DNA of 5,916 nucleotides from the NCBI GenBank assembly GCA_020438665.1, contig JAGQUE010000293.1, positions 1 to 5,916 on the forward strand, written 5' to 3'. Each line of letters begins with the position of its first letter. Position 1 is the stretch's first letter. A program made the translations under genes and the position numbers. The stretch comes from Nocardioidaceae bacterium. GTDB lineage: Bacteria > Actinomycetota > Actinomycetes > Propionibacteriales > Nocardioidaceae. Positions 1-5,365 of this stretch are shown piece by piece. The notes beneath the pieces were generated by a model. It was not told the origin of the DNA and made no database searches. It saw only the letters and a program-made list of their open reading frames with translations.

Positions 1-453
1 GAGCCCGATCTCTACGAGCGCTGGGGCGAGCGCTACTCGATCGAGCAGGGCCTGGTCATCGCCCGGACAGAGCACGCGATCGCCGTCGCGGGCGTCGGAC
101 ACCGGCATCCGGCGATCGTCGTGTGGAGCCGGGTCGCCGGGCGCCCGTGGGAGCTGTCGCAGCGCGTGGTCCGCGACTTCTCCGACCTGCTGCGGGCGAT
201 CCACCTCGCCACCGGGCCCGAGGTGCCGACCAACGAGGAGTGGCACCACCAGCCGCCGTCGGTCCGTTTCGACAGCCCGCTGCGCGTCGTCGTGAAGTGG
301 CGGGTCTCCACCCCGGCGGGTTTCGAAGGTGGCACCCGCATCTATGTGAACACGCTCGACCCGTGGACCATCGCCGACCGGGTGCGCCGTCACCTGCGGG
401 AGCTCATCGCCTCCGGTCTCCTCGACGGGGTCGACGTCGACCCCGGGCGGTGA
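1..453 (+). CDS. Hypothetical protein, C-terminal part (5' end outside window)
   Basis: The reading frame is open from the first base to a TGA at 451-453 and gives 150 visible residues with no stop. The stretch before the first possible start (GTG at 121) has the same strong G/C third-position bias as the rest, so the true start lies left of the window. The visible protein is mixed alpha/beta in character. It has a Trp/Arg-rich middle (VWSRVAGRPWELSQRVV, about residues 40-57), a beta-like stretch (LRVVVKWRVS, 94-103), and an amphipathic, charged helix near the end (IADRVRRHLRELIASGLL, 124-141). I see no signal peptide, membrane segment or catalytic motif, and I do not recognise the family. 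It converges on the transporter operon and probably has nothing to do with it. It is likely cytoplasmic. Coding status is well supported by codon use; function is unknown. Confidence 0.72.
   Translation, partial: EPDLYERWGERYSIEQGLVIARTEHAIAVAGVGHRHPAIVVWSRVAGRPWELSQRVVRDFSDLLRAIHLATGPEVPTNEEWHHQPPSVRFDSPLRVVVKWRVSTPAGFEGGTRIYVNTLDPWTIADRVRRHLRELIASGLLDGVDVDPGR
426..445. repeat. Perfect 20-bp palindrome at the end of the unknown gene
   Basis: The half-site CGGGGTCGAC is followed directly by its exact reverse complement, with no spacer. It lies inside the coding sequence, five codons before the stop, and is built from a doubled GTCGAC. It encodes part of the acidic tail (GVDVDP). It could be a dimeric protein binding site or part of a transcription end signal. 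It could also be a by-product of repeated Val-Asp codons in a GC-rich genome. The symmetry is seen directly; any role is a guess. Confidence 0.6.
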
Positions 454-505
454 GGGGCTCGGGCTCCTCGGGATGGCGGTTCGTCGCCGGTGGGCACGCG
501 GTGAC

Positions 506-593
506 GGTTCACCAAGGTAGGAAGGTGAACCCTCACGTACCTCGCGGAGTTCACCACGGTAAGTGCGGGTTCGCCCACCTACCTTGGTGAACC
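506..593. repeat. Intergenic inverted-repeat element between convergent genes; possible bidirectional terminator
   Basis: The left arm GGTTCACCAAGGTAGG (506-521) is an exact reverse complement of the right arm CCTACCTTGGTGAACC (578-593), with 56 nt between them. A diverged copy of the left arm lies at 548-563 (13 of 16 identical). The 8-mer GGTTCACC or its complement occurs five times, exactly or with one change, at 506, 524, 548, 568 and 586. Each end can also form its own 8-bp hairpin: 506-513 with 524-531, and 568-575 with 586-593 (one G-U pair). A third stem is possible between 534-541 and 558-565. The position between two convergent stops suits a terminator working in both directions, but there is no T-tract on either strand. 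A dispersed REP-like repeat or a protein binding cluster are the alternatives. Confidence 0.7.
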
Positions 594-627
594 AGCACCA
601 GCAACCACTACCACCACCCCCACCACC

Positions 628-2289
628 TCAGGCGTCGTCGGAGGCGAAGACTCGCTGCCCGTCGACGAAGGTCTGCAGCACCCGGGTGGCGCCGATCTCG
701 TCGGGCTTGCCGGCGAAGGGGTCGCGGTCGAGCACGGCGAGGTCGGCGAGGGCGCCCACGCGGATCTGGCCGGTGTCGTCGAGGTGGTTCACGTACGCCG
801 ACCCGGCGGTATAGGCCGTCAGTGCGGTCCCGAGGTCGATCCGTTGTTCGGGGAGGAAGACCGGGTGGTCCTCGGCGTCCTCGCGATAGCCCTCGGGGAT
901 CAGCCGGTTGACGGCGACGTGGATCGCGGCCATCGGGTCGGGCGTGGACACCGCCCAGTCGCTGCCGGCGCAGAGGGTGGCGCCGGCCCGGTGGAGGTCG
1001 CCGAAGGGGTACTGCCAGGACCCGCGCGGCTCGCCGAGGAACGGCAGCGTCAGCTCGACCATCTGCGCCTCGAGCGCCGCCCACAGCGACTGCATGTTGG
1101 CGGCCACGCCGAGCTCGCGGAACCTCGCGATGTCGTCGGGGTGGATGACCTGGATGTGGGCGATGTGGTGGCGGTTGTCGTTGCGGCCGTTGACGGCGAT
1201 CGCGTGCTCCACCGCGTCGAGCGCCTCGCGCACGGCGCGGTCGCCGATCGCGTGGAAGTGGAGCTGGAACCCGGCGGCGTCGAGCTGCGCGGCGGCCGGG
1301 AGCAGGACGTCGGCCGGCACGAAGGAGATGCCCGAGTTGTCGGTGTGGTGGCCGTGGCCGTCGCAGTAGGGCTCGATCATCGCGGCGGTGTAGTTCTCGG
1401 CCACCCCGTCCTGCATGATCTTGATGCTCGTGGGCCGGAACCGGTCGGTCATCAGCCGCTCGCGCCGCTCCAGCAGCTCGGGGACCTGCTCGGGCCCGCG
1501 ACGACGGTCCCACCACAGTGCGCCCACGACCCGCGCGGTCAGCGAGCCGTCGCCGGCGGCCCGGACATAGGCCGTCGAAGGGTCGCCGCCGTCACCGACG
1601 TCGCCGATGATCGCGTCCTGCCACGCCGTGATGCCGAAGGCGTGCAGCCTCGACTGGGCGAGCAACAGCCCGTCATAGAGCTCCTGGTCGGTCGTCGCGG
1701 GCAGCAGCTTGGCGACCAGCGTCATCGCGCCCTCGTGGAGGGTGCCCGTCGGGCGCCCGTCGGCGTCGCGCTCGATGCGGCCGTCAGCGGGGTCGGGCGT
1801 GTGCTCGTCGATCCCTGCGAGTCGCAGCGCCGCCGAGCTGACCCACGCGCCGTGGCCGTCGCGGTTGGGGAGGTAGGCCGGCCGGTCGCCGACCACCTCG
1901 TCGAGCGCGGCCGCGGTCGGCGTACCGCCGGGGAACGCCGGCATCGACCAGCCGCCGCCGAGCAGCCACGGCAGGTCGGGGTTGGCGCGGGCGTAGTCGC
2001 CGATCCGCTCGAGATAGGCGGGCGCGGTGATCAGGTCGGACAGGTCACAGCGCAGCAGGTCGACCCCGGCCCACGCCGGGTGGACGTGAGCGTCCTGGAA
2101 GCCCGGGACGAGCATCCGGCCGGCGAGGTCGACCCGGTCGGTGGCCGGGCCGGCCAGCGCGAGGACCTCGTCGTGGCCGACGGCGATGATCCGGCCGTCG
2201 CGGACCGCGACCGCCGTTGGGCGATGCCGCACGGCGCGCGAGGTGAAGACCGGGCCTCCGGCGAGGATCAGGTCGGCAGGTCCAGTCAT
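628..2289 (-). CDS. Amidohydrolase family 3 protein (YtcJ-like metal-dependent hydrolase)
   Basis: Predicted 553-residue cytoplasmic hydrolase, normal length for YtcJ-type amidohydrolases. An N-terminal beta-sandwich strand region (ADLILAGG, then VAVRDGRIIAVG) leads into the metal motif GFQDAHVHP (H68, H70). Then come SIKIMQDG (K290), LHFHAIGDRAV (H344, H346), HHIAHIQVIHP (H378) and AGSDWAVSTPDP (D444). This is the full ligand and catalytic set expected of the family. The C-terminus returns to the sandwich (VGALADLAVLDRDPF). The family includes N-substituted formamide deformylase and many uncharacterised amidases, so C-N bond hydrolysis is likely but the substrate is not known. It is the last gene of the operon, 4 nt after the PotC-type permease stop, which suggests it acts on the imported solute. 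I chose ATG at 2289: it has GGGAGG upstream (2306-2301). A GTG at 2301 would lie within that ribosome site. No signal peptide is seen. Confidence 0.93.
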   Translation of the reverse strand: MTGPADLILAGGPVFTSRAVRHRPTAVAVRDGRIIAVGHDEVLALAGPATDRVDLAGRMLVPGFQDAHVHPAWAGVDLLRCDLSDLITAPAYLERIGDYARANPDLPWLLGGGWSMPAFPGGTPTAAALDEVVGDRPAYLPNRDGHGAWVSSAALRLAGIDEHTPDPADGRIERDADGRPTGTLHEGAMTLVAKLLPATTDQELYDGLLLAQSRLHAFGITAWQDAIIGDVGDGGDPSTAYVRAAGDGSLTARVVGALWWDRRRGPEQVPELLERRERLMTDRFRPTSIKIMQDGVAENYTAAMIEPYCDGHGHHTDNSGISFVPADVLLPAAAQLDAAGFQLHFHAIGDRAVREALDAVEHAIAVNGRNDNRHHIAHIQVIHPDDIARFRELGVAANMQSLWAALEAQMVELTLPFLGEPRGSWQYPFGDLHRAGATLCAGSDWAVSTPDPMAAIHVAVNRLIPEGYREDAEDHPVFLPEQRIDLGTALTAYTAGSAYVNHLDDTGQIRVGALADLAVLDRDPFAGKPDEIGATRVLQTFVDGQRVFASDDA

Positions 2290-2293
2290 GGCG

Positions 2294-3202
2294 TCAGCCA
2301 CCTCCCATGGTGCGTGCGATGTCGGCGGCGGAGTCCCCGGAACGGCGTAGGACCACCGCCACCAAGGCGAGGGCGAACAGGGTCAGGATCAGCATGATCG
2401 TGGACATCGCCGCGATCTCGGGGCGCAGCCCGGACCGCAGCGAGCTCAGCACATAGACCGGCCACGGGGTGGAGCCGGAGACCTGGACGAAGGCGGAGAC
2501 GATCGTGTTGTCGAGGCTCAGCGTGAACGACAGCAAGAAGCCCGACAGCACTGCAGGCATCGCCAGCGGCACGGTGATCTTGCGGAAGGTCCGGTGGGCG
2601 ACGGCATAGAGGTCGGCCGAGGCCTCCTCGAGGCTCTCGTCGATCCCGACCAGCCGGGCGCGGACGATATAGCTCACGACGGCGGTCGAGAACAGCGAGT
2701 GGCCGATGACCAGGCGCACCAAGCCGTTGTTGAAGACCGCGACGCCCGCGTCGGTGCCGAGGTAGACGAACCACGGCAGCAGCGAGACGGCGTCCACGAT
2801 CTCGGGGGTCACCGACACGAGCAGCAGCAGCACCATGAAGACATAGGCCCACCGCCCCGGCCTGCGGGCCATCGCGACGCCGGCGAGCGTGCCGAGGATG
2901 GTGGCGACGATGCCGGACAGGACGGCGACCTGCAGCGACACCTTGACCGCGCTGACGATCGCGGGCCGGTCGAGCAGGCCGGTGTAGGAGCCGAAGCCGA
3001 AGTGGTCCCAGGCGATCAGCAGCCGGCCCTCGTTGAACGAGTAGATGACGACCACGACGATCGGCGCGAACAGGAAGACGAGCACGAGCAGCCCCCACAG
3101 CGCCAGCAGCCGGTCGGTCCACGACCGTGGTTGCGGGTTGCGGGGCGGCGGGCCGGCCTCGGTCGAGCCGGAGACCGGGGGCACGACGGTGGGCGCCGTC
3201 AT
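2294..3202 (-). CDS. potC: ABC transporter permease, PotC-type (spermidine/putrescine family)
   Basis: Inner-membrane channel subunit of a polyamine-type ABC importer, 302 residues. A Pro-rich cytoplasmic tail of about 30 residues is followed by six likely membrane segments (about 33-55, 85-110, 118-145, 160-180, 214-236 and 264-286). The cytoplasmic EAA loop that docks on the ATPase is at about 193-212 (EASADLYAVAHRTFRKITVP) and runs into LAMPAVLSGFLLSFTLSLDN, very like PotC. The conserved glycine of the EAA loop is Tyr199 here. The start ATG at 3202 overlaps the preceding permease stop in an ATGA junction and has a strong ribosome site, GGAGGAGG (3214-3207). It should pair with the PotB-type subunit. 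The symbol is by family and operon position, not proven orthology. The substrate cannot be read from this subunit. Confidence 0.92.
   Translation of the reverse strand: MTAPTVVPPVSGSTEAGPPPRNPQPRSWTDRLLALWGLLVLVFLFAPIVVVVIYSFNEGRLLIAWDHFGFGSYTGLLDRPAIVSAVKVSLQVAVLSGIVATILGTLAGVAMARRPGRWAYVFMVLLLLVSVTPEIVDAVSLLPWFVYLGTDAGVAVFNNGLVRLVIGHSLFSTAVVSYIVRARLVGIDESLEEASADLYAVAHRTFRKITVPLAMPAVLSGFLLSFTLSLDNTIVSAFVQVSGSTPWPVYVLSSLRSGLRPEIAAMSTIMLILTLFALALVAVVLRRSGDSAADIARTMGGG
2301..2306 (-). promoter_or_regulatory. Ribosome binding site deciding the amidohydrolase start
   Basis: GGGAGG on the minus strand ends 11 nt before the ATG at 2289, and it lies inside the last codons of the upstream permease gene. 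An in-frame GTG at 2301-2299 overlaps this site, so that start would have no room for ribosome pairing. The 11-nt spacing is slightly long, and coupling with termination of the permease at 2296-2294 probably helps. Confidence 0.5.
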
Positions 3203-4137
3203 GCGGCCTCCTCCAGCACGAGTCGGGAGCGGGCCTTGAACGGCAGTGACACCAGCCAGAGCGCCAGCCCGATGGTGACCACGGTCGCCGCGATGACCAG
3301 GATCAAGATGACCGCCATCGCCGAGCCGAGCGCCCAGTTCTGGGCGGTCTGGAACTGGCTGGCGACAAGCTGGCCGACCATGTTGCCCTTGGCCCCGCCG
3401 AGCACGGTCGCGGTGACGTAGTCACCCATGAGCGGGATGAACACCAGCACGGTGCCCGCGATGATGCCCGGCCGAGCCAGCGGCAGGGTGACCTGGGTGA
3501 AGGTGCGCCAGCGGTCGGCGCCGAGGTCCTTGCTCGCCTCGCGCATGGACACACCGACCCGGTCGAAGGCGACATAGAGCGGCAGGATCATCAAGGGCAG
3601 GTAGTTGTAGACGACGCCGATGAGCACCGCCGAGCGGGTGTTGAGGATCGCGAACGGCCCGCTGGTCACGTGGAGCTTCTGGAACAGCTCGGAGGCCCAG
3701 CCGTTGGGGGCGAGGATCACCTGCCAGCCGATCGTGCGGATCAGGAAGTTGGTCCAGTAGGGGACCATCACCAGGGCCAGCAGCAGGCCTTTGCGCTCCG
3801 GCGGCGCCTTGACGGCCATCCAGTAGGCCGTCGGCAGGCCGATCACCAGGCACAGGAGCGTGCCGAGCACCCCGACGCGCAGGGTGTTCTCGAAGGTGGT
3901 GAAGAACGTCGGCGAGAACGCCTCGCGGTAGCGGTCCAGTGAGAGGACGTCGTTGGCGTGGGTCCCGAAGATGCCCGGCTTGTAGCCGAAGCTGAACCAC
4001 ACGATCGTGCCGAGCGGCACGATGAAGAACGCGATCAGCCAGCCCCAGGCGGGCAGCGCGAGCGCGAATCCGGGCAGCCGCCGACGCCGTCGCGACGTCG
4101 GCGGCGGGGCGTCCGGTGCCCGGGCGGTGTCAGGCAC
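3199..4137 (-). CDS. potB: ABC transporter permease, PotB-type (spermidine/putrescine family)
   Basis: Inner-membrane channel subunit of 312 residues, usual size for PotB-type proteins. The N-terminus is cytoplasmic and very basic (TSRRRRRLPG, 14-23), as the positive-inside rule expects. Six likely membrane segments follow (about 24-50, 85-108, 116-140, 168-190, 222-245 and 268-297). The EAA loop, which contacts the ATPase, is canonical: REASKDLGADRWRTFTQVTLP (199-219) with the glycine at 206. The segment PLMGDYVTATVLGG (235-248) is typical of this family. Translation should start at GTG 4137, which overlaps the binding-protein stop by 8 nt (4130-4137); no other in-frame start precedes the first membrane segment. 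Only a weak AAGG lies upstream, so initiation probably depends on coupling. A GC hairpin at 4078-4104 in the early coding region may lower its output. The symbol is by family. Confidence 0.92.
   Translation of the reverse strand: MPDTARAPDAPPPTSRRRRRLPGFALALPAWGWLIAFFIVPLGTIVWFSFGYKPGIFGTHANDVLSLDRYREAFSPTFFTTFENTLRVGVLGTLLCLVIGLPTAYWMAVKAPPERKGLLLALVMVPYWTNFLIRTIGWQVILAPNGWASELFQKLHVTSGPFAILNTRSAVLIGVVYNYLPLMILPLYVAFDRVGVSMREASKDLGADRWRTFTQVTLPLARPGIIAGTVLVFIPLMGDYVTATVLGGAKGNMVGQLVASQFQTAQNWALGSAMAVILILVIAATVVTIGLALWLVSLPFKARSRLVLEEAA
3207..3214 (-). promoter_or_regulatory. Strong ribosome binding site for the PotC-type permease
   Basis: GGAGGAGG on the minus strand lies inside the final codons of the PotB-type gene (encoding its LEEAA tail). 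The GGAGG at 3214-3210 is 7 nt from the ATG at 3202. With the ATGA stop/start overlap at 3202-3199, it supports tightly coupled translation of the two channel subunits at similar levels. Confidence 0.7.
4078..4104 (-). other. GC-rich hairpin in the early coding region of the PotB-type gene
   Basis: Two exact 9-bp arms, CCGCCGACG (4078-4086) and CGTCGGCGG (4096-4104), flank a 9-nt loop. In the mRNA this stem covers codons 12-20 of the permease, just after a weakly served GTG start, and encodes the Arg-rich tail. A stem here could slow ribosomes or protect the 3' end of the upstream binding-protein message. Repeated Arg codons could produce it by chance. Confidence 0.4.
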
Positions 4138-5335
4138 CCGCCGCCGCCTTGGTCTTGTTCCAGATGTCGACGCGGCGCTGCTGGGCGTCGTTGACCTCGC
4201 CGGTCTTCATCGTGTCGAGCTGCTCGGGGCTGAAGAAGACCAGGTCGAGCATCGGCAGGTCGGCGCCGCGGGCCGCCTGCTCGATGTCCTTGGCCCCGGT
4301 GTGATAGCCGATGTAGGCCACGTTGGTGAGCTGGTTGTCCGGAGTCAGCACGAAGTTGATGAACGCGTGGGCGGCCTCGGGGTGGGGCGCCCCGGCGGCG
4401 ATGGCCCAGTTGTCCATCCAGAGCTCGGTCTGCGGCGCCCCGAGCACCCACTGCCACTTGTCGGGCTCCTTGCTGTTGAGGATGCCGATGCGGGCATCGC
4501 CGTTCCAGCACTGCATCAGCACCTGGGAGCTCTGCGGGATGGCCTGGCCACCGGGGTAGGAGTCGAACGCCGAGATGTGCGGCGCCAGGTTGTCGACCAG
4601 GAAGCTCTCGCAGTCGGCCATGTCGCCCTCGTCGGTGGTGTTCCAGTCGATGCCGTTGGCCCAGAAATAGATGCCACACACGTCGCCCGGGTCGTCGAGC
4701 ACCGAGGTCTTGCCGCTGGCCTCGTTGGCGGCGGCGTCGAGGAAGTCCGACCAGGTGGTCAGCTCCCGTGTGATGACGGTCTTGTCATAGACGAAGCCGG
4801 TGGTGCCCCAGGCCTTGCAGATGGAGTAGTTGTTGTCGGGGTCCCATGCCTCGCCGAGGAAGGCGGGGTCCATGTGCTCGAGGTTGGGGATCAGGTCCTT
4901 GTTGATCGGCGCCAGCAGGCCGTTCTCGACCATCTGGGGGATGAACTGCCCGGTGGGGACGACGATGTCATAGCCGGAGGTGCCCTTGGCGGCGACGAGC
5001 TTGGCGATCATCTCCTCGTTGGACCCGAAGGAGTCGGTCGTGATCGTGGGGCCGAGCTGCTTGCTGAAGGCCTTGAGGATCGACGGGTCGTCGTAGTCAC
5101 CCCACGAGTACATCGTCAGGGCGTCCTCGATCGGTCCGCCGGTGGCCACCTGGGACGGCGTGCCGGTGACCGACGGCTTGCTCGTGCCACCCCCGCCGCC
5201 ACAGCTGGCGAGCAGCCCGGCGCCACCGGCGGCGGCGATCAGGCTCAGGAAGCGGCGCCGGTCGATCTCACGGCGGACCCGCGGGACCACGGACTCGTGG
5301 GCCAGGATGCGCAGCGGGCGGTCGGGAGTGGTCAT
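4130..5335 (-). CDS. potD: Extracellular polyamine-type substrate-binding lipoprotein (PotD/PotF family)
   Basis: Solute-binding protein of 401 residues that should sit on the outer face of the membrane and deliver ligand to the two permeases. The N-terminus has a Tat-like motif DRRRFLSL (25-32), a hydrophobic stretch, and a lipobox LASC with lipidated Cys45, followed by a Gly/Ser/Thr linker. The mature domain aligns by eye with E. coli PotD: YSWGDY (W78, Y81), YDIVVPT (T128), LDDPGD (D215, D218), CWNGDARIG (W277), LWMDNWAI (W306, D308) and YIGYHT (Y344). These match most polyamine-contacting positions I recall for PotD, so a cationic amine ligand is plausible; the exact ligand is inferred. 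Four cysteines (173, 220, 242, 276) lie in the exported domain, possibly as disulfides. Start ATG 5335 has a good ribosome site and lies 30 nt after the ATPase stop. Confidence 0.93.
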   Translation of the reverse strand: MTTPDRPLRILAHESVVPRVRREIDRRRFLSLIAAAGGAGLLASCGGGGGTSKPSVTGTPSQVATGGPIEDALTMYSWGDYDDPSILKAFSKQLGPTITTDSFGSNEEMIAKLVAAKGTSGYDIVVPTGQFIPQMVENGLLAPINKDLIPNLEHMDPAFLGEAWDPDNNYSICKAWGTTGFVYDKTVITRELTTWSDFLDAAANEASGKTSVLDDPGDVCGIYFWANGIDWNTTDEGDMADCESFLVDNLAPHISAFDSYPGGQAIPQSSQVLMQCWNGDARIGILNSKEPDKWQWVLGAPQTELWMDNWAIAAGAPHPEAAHAFINFVLTPDNQLTNVAYIGYHTGAKDIEQAARGADLPMLDLVFFSPEQLDTMKTGEVNDAQQRRVDIWNKTKAAAGA

Positions 5336-5340
5336 GCGGG

Positions 5341-5350
5341 TTCCTCTTCT
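5341..5350 (-). promoter_or_regulatory. Ribosome binding site for the substrate-binding protein
   Basis: The minus strand reads AGAAGAGGAA here, with GAGG (5346-5343) 7 nt before the ATG at 5335. It is the only clear signal in the 30-nt gap after the ATPase gene, which is too short to hold an obvious separate promoter. It fixes the start and gives the binding protein its own strong initiation, in keeping with the usual excess of binding protein over channel. Confidence 0.6.
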
Positions 5351-5365
5351 CGTCGGGCAGGTCGG

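Noticed and set aside
123..590. Alternative plus-strand frame through the unknown gene and into the repeat element
   Set aside because: Its product is Arg/Pro/Gly/Ala-rich, typical of a shifted frame, and it crosses the inverted repeat. The frame ending at 453 has the expected third-base G/C bias.
506..593. Short CRISPR array
   Set aside because: The repeat copies alternate in orientation, have no regular spacers, and no cas gene is present. The symmetry is that of nested hairpins.
506..593. Classical intrinsic terminator
   Set aside because: The stems are good but no T-tract follows on either strand, so I keep termination only as a possibility for the repeat element.
600..627. Microsatellite-like CCA repeat as a variable repeat
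   Set aside because: The units are irregular (CCA, CTA, CCCCCA) and too few to call a tandem repeat; noted only as a G-rich run on the minus strand.
784..2397. Long plus-strand open frame opposite the amidohydrolase
   Set aside because: It is a mirror of the hydrolase codon bias. The product is a Val/Gly/Asp/Arg-rich string with no domain, and it runs across the hydrolase-permease junction.
5336..5365. Separate promoter before the binding-protein gene
   Set aside because: The gap is only 30 nt and contains a ribosome site but no convincing -35/-10 pair.
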